A DNA stretch of 64,000 bases from Runella sp. SP2 (GTDB lineage Bacteria > Bacteroidota > Bacteroidia > Cytophagales > Spirosomataceae). Within the stretch, counting starts at the first letter, position 1, and the number at the start of each line of letters is the position of its first letter. A model generated the notes under the pieces. The model did no database searches and was not told the origin of the DNA. It saw only the letters and a list, made by a program, of their open reading frames with translations. The position numbers were made by a program, and so were the translations under genes. The DNA is taken from assembly GCF_003711225.1 (NCBI RefSeq), contig NZ_CP031030.1, positions 682,001 to 746,000 on the forward strand. Reading direction: 5' to 3'. Shown piece by piece: positions 62,040 through 64,000 of this stretch.

Positions 62040-62768
62040 TTACTTTCTTTTTCGATGTACTTGCCCTTGTGTGAGCCAAAGAAATAACGCAGCGACACTT
62101 ACCAAATAAATCACGTTGCGGGAGTCAACCAAGCCACGCCCCAAATCAGCGTATTGTTGGTCGAGCGAAATCCACGAAATGGGATACGACAAAGAACCCC
62201 AAAAATCAAGTTTGGCCACGGCACCTATGCCCGCAAAAAGTAAAAAACTGACAAAAACACCAAGTACAAAAGCAACGATTTGGTTGTCGCTCAACGATGA
62301 AGTCCATAAACCAACGGCGACGAAAACCGCGCCCAACAGCAACAACCCAATGTAAGAACCAAATACTGCCCCAGCGTCAATATTGCCTACAGGATTGCCC
62401 AGTTGATACACCGTGAAATAATACAAAAGGGTAGGAGCAAGGGTGAGAATGATTAATACCCAATCCGCTAAAAACTTGCCAAGTACTAAGTTCCAGTCGC
62501 TCAGGGGCTTAGTGAGTAATAATTCAATCGTCCCGTTGCGAAATTCTTCGGCCAACGACCGCATCGTAACGGCAGGGACAAGAAAAAGTAACACAAAGGG
62601 GGTGAGGCTGAAAAAAGAACTCAAATCGGCATAACCGTAGTTCAGAATATTAGTATCAGGAAACACCCACATCAACAACCCTACGGCAGTTAAAAATACT
62701 GCCATGACGATATAGGCCGTAAGCGAGCTAAAGAAGGCGTTGATTTCTTTCTGGAAAATGGCAAACAT
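62040..62768 (-). CDS. gldF: Gliding-motility ABC permease GldF
   Basis: The 242-residue membrane protein has about six helices. Its N-terminus MFAIFQKEINAFFSSLTAYIV in part and the motif RSLAEEFRNGTIELLLTKPLSDW are typical of GldF and related ABC-2 permeases. In Flavobacterium, GldF works with GldG and the ATPase GldA in gliding. The usual next gene, gldG, is not present; the oxoprolinase gene follows after a palindrome. Upstream on the same strand are the DUF4199 and lptB genes. Confidence 0.9.
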   Translation of the reverse strand: MFAIFQKEINAFFSSLTAYIVMAVFLTAVGLLMWVFPDTNILNYGYADLSSFFSLTPFVLLFLVPAVTMRSLAEEFRNGTIELLLTKPLSDWNLVLGKFLADWVLIILTLAPTLLYYFTVYQLGNPVGNIDAGAVFGSYIGLLLLGAVFVAVGLWTSSLSDNQIVAFVLGVFVSFLLFAGIGAVAKLDFWGSLSYPISWISLDQQYADLGRGLVDSRNVIYLVSVAALFLWLTQGQVHRKRK

Positions 62769-62817
62769 TTTTAACTAATTACGAATTTGGAATGAAGAAT
62801 TACGAATCGAGGTCTTT

Positions 62818-63336
62818 TTATTCAAAATCAAAGGGTTTATCTTTTTTCATAATTGCTGAAACAATCAATGAAATGATAAATCCTATAAGAATGGCCATAA
62901 AAATACCAAGCGCGAAAGTAATGCCAGGCGTTGAAAATTTGGCACTCATTTCTATCGCAGCGTCGATTTGGGCATCATCCATACCACGGTTTTCTAGGTC
63001 TTCTCTGGTTTTATCCAGAATTTGTTGGCGTAAAGTAGGATCCACAAATTCGTTGTAAATATAGTTGTAAACACCTGCCAAGAAACCACCAATACCCGAC
63101 AGTAACGTGCCGATGCCAAGACCTTGGCCATAAGACATAAAACCACCATTTTGGGCGCGAAACTCTTTCATGCCCATGACCATCGCAAGAATTGGGATGA
63201 TAATTCCCATCCAAGCAAGGCCAGGGTTGGTTACTTGTCCAGTTACATAAATAAGGGTACTAAAAATCATTGAACCAATTCCTGAAATGGCACCCCATTT
63301 TAAGGCGGCGCGGGCTGTAGTAGGTTGTTGTTCCAT
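62818..63336 (-). CDS. DUF4199-family membrane protein
   Basis: The 172-residue product has four hydrophobic helices (about 11-30, 35-52, 67-92 and 138-162) and a cytoplasmic helical loop with NEFVDPTLRQQILDKTREDLE. The order and the MKEFRAQNGGFMSYGQGLGIG segment match DUF4199. The function is unknown. It lies between lptB (upstream, 23 bp) and gldF, likely in one transcript. Confidence 0.85.
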   Translation of the reverse strand: MEQQPTTARAALKWGAISGIGSMIFSTLIYVTGQVTNPGLAWMGIIIPILAMVMGMKEFRAQNGGFMSYGQGLGIGTLLSGIGGFLAGVYNYIYNEFVDPTLRQQILDKTREDLENRGMDDAQIDAAIEMSAKFSTPGITFALGIFMAILIGFIISLIVSAIMKKDKPFDFE

Positions 63337-63359
63337 AAAGTAGCTTAGTTTAGTGATAA

Positions 63360-64000
63360 TTAATCTTGAAGTTTGCGTTTCAATTCAAAGCTTTGTCCTA
63401 AATACAAACGACGCACTTGTGGGTCGGCGGCAAGTTCTTCGGGAGTTCCCTGTTTTAAGATTTTACCTTCAAACAACAAATACGCACGGTCGGTGATGGA
63501 GAGGGTTTCGGATACGTTGTGGTCGGTGATAAGAATACCGATATTTTTGAATTTTAATTTTGAGACAATGGTCTGAATGTCTTCGACGGCAATGGGGTCA
63601 ACGCCAGCGAATGGTTCATCGAGCAAAATAAACTTAGGGTCAACGGCCAGACAACGCGCAATTTCCGTCCGCCGCCGTTCACCACCCGACAGTACCATCC
63701 CTTTGTTTTTGCGGACGTGCGTAAGGCTAAACTCCTCTAATAATTCTTCACATTTGGCTTTTTGTTCGGATTTGCTCAGGTCTGTCATCTCAAGGACGGC
63801 GATGATGTTTTCTTCGACGGTCAGGGTCCTAAACACAGAAGCTTCTTGCGCCAAATAGCCAATGCCCAAACGCGCACGTTTGTACATGGGCAAATCGGTG
63901 ATTTCTTTATCGTCGATATACACATGGCCGCTGTTGGGTTTGACAAGCCCCGTTGCCATGTAAAACGATGTCGTTTTACCTGCGCCGTTTGGCCCCAACA
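63360..64000 (-). CDS. lptB: LPS export ABC ATP-binding protein LptB (5' end outside the window)
   Basis: The 213 visible residues start inside the P-loop ([17 protein letters not shown]). They include the LptB-typical [18 protein letters not shown], signature [16 protein letters not shown], Walker [21 protein letters not shown] and switch His in [12 protein letters not shown]. The ATPase drives lipopolysaccharide extraction with LptFG and LptC. The gene runs past 64000; only its first codons are missing. It is the first visible gene of the lptB, DUF4199, gldF transcript. Confidence 0.95.
   Translation of the reverse strand, partial: LGPNGAGKTTSFYMATGLVKPNSGHVYIDDKEITDLPMYKRARLGIGYLAQEASVFRTLTVEENIIAVLEMTDLSKSEQKAKCEELLEEFSLTHVRKNKGMVLSGGERRRTEIARCLAVDPKFILLDEPFAGVDPIAVEDIQTIVSKLKFKNIGILITDHNVSETLSITDRAYLLFEGKILKQGTPEELAADPQVRRLYLGQSFELKRKLQD

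Overview
The window is a piece of a Bacteroidota chromosome, most likely order Cytophagales and close to Spirosomaceae such as Runella (family level is an inference). The signs are a SusC/SusD pair behind a FecR tail, a MurF-alanine racemase fusion, a GldF gliding permease, DUF1573 and DUF4199 proteins, secreted CAZyme-type proteins, and several TAnnTTTG -7 promoter boxes typical of the phylum. Most of the core is of medium GC. Three stretches are clearly AT-rich and look acquired: 13086-14789, 39855-45480 and 48099-48995. No rRNA, tRNA, transposase, integrase or CRISPR array was seen.

Layout. 1-168 is the tail of a FecR-type anti-sigma factor. 249-8957 is a small glycan-uptake locus: SusC, SusD, a DUF1080 protein, an unknown secreted protein and a two-domain esterase/SGNH hydrolase. 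8982-12702 is a compact run: APC permease, aldo/keto reductase-RidA fusion, and a stand-alone E2-type acyltransferase. 13086-17136 is a decaying accessory zone: an AIPR-family phage-resistance protein with a 114-bp tandem duplication at its 3' end, a wHTH remnant, a Fic antitoxin with only a stub of its toxin, a lipoprotein, and four copies of a structured repeat of about 119 bp (family A). 17223-20669 holds a heparinase II/III-like lyase and a BNR-repeat protein. 20710-24261 (minus) carries a ferredoxin overlapping a U32 protein, an aspartyl protease with PDZ, and a LuxR-type regulator that pairs with the propeller kinase at 24292-27288. 27507-36909 includes a D-amino-acid dehydrogenase, a his operon (hisG-hisD-hisC) with a histidine-rich leader peptide, a DUF1003 protein, gpsA, a 41-residue FeoB-associated type protein and an MFS transporter. 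36979-39692 has a DUF1573 protein and an OmpR-type two-component pair.

39855-45480 (minus) is a tightly packed AT-rich five-gene island: an unrecognised 653-residue membrane protein, PfkB kinase, Gfo/Idh/MocA dehydrogenase, DegT aminotransferase and Nudix hydrolase. A fifth copy of repeat A, in the same sense as the genes, sits directly at its 3' end. This is the best candidate here for an undescribed system: kinase, oxidation and amination of a sugar-like substrate tied to a membrane protein. 45663-48042 returns to carbohydrate breakdown (alginate lyase family and GH43). 48099-64000 holds an acquired GT8-like glycosyltransferase, then housekeeping genes: MurF-Alr, an AlkA-like glycosylase, GH25, ThrC, a LysR regulator, a LolD-like ATPase, a ScfR-type regulator, 5-oxoprolinase, GldF, a DUF4199 protein and the 3' part of LptB.

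Short palindromes built on TTCCCGAAAGT (family B) are scattered between genes. One lies inside the hisC coding region and another supplies the last codons and stop of the BNR gene. An 85-bp tandem array at 34158-34372 has hairpin arms that vary in a compensatory way.
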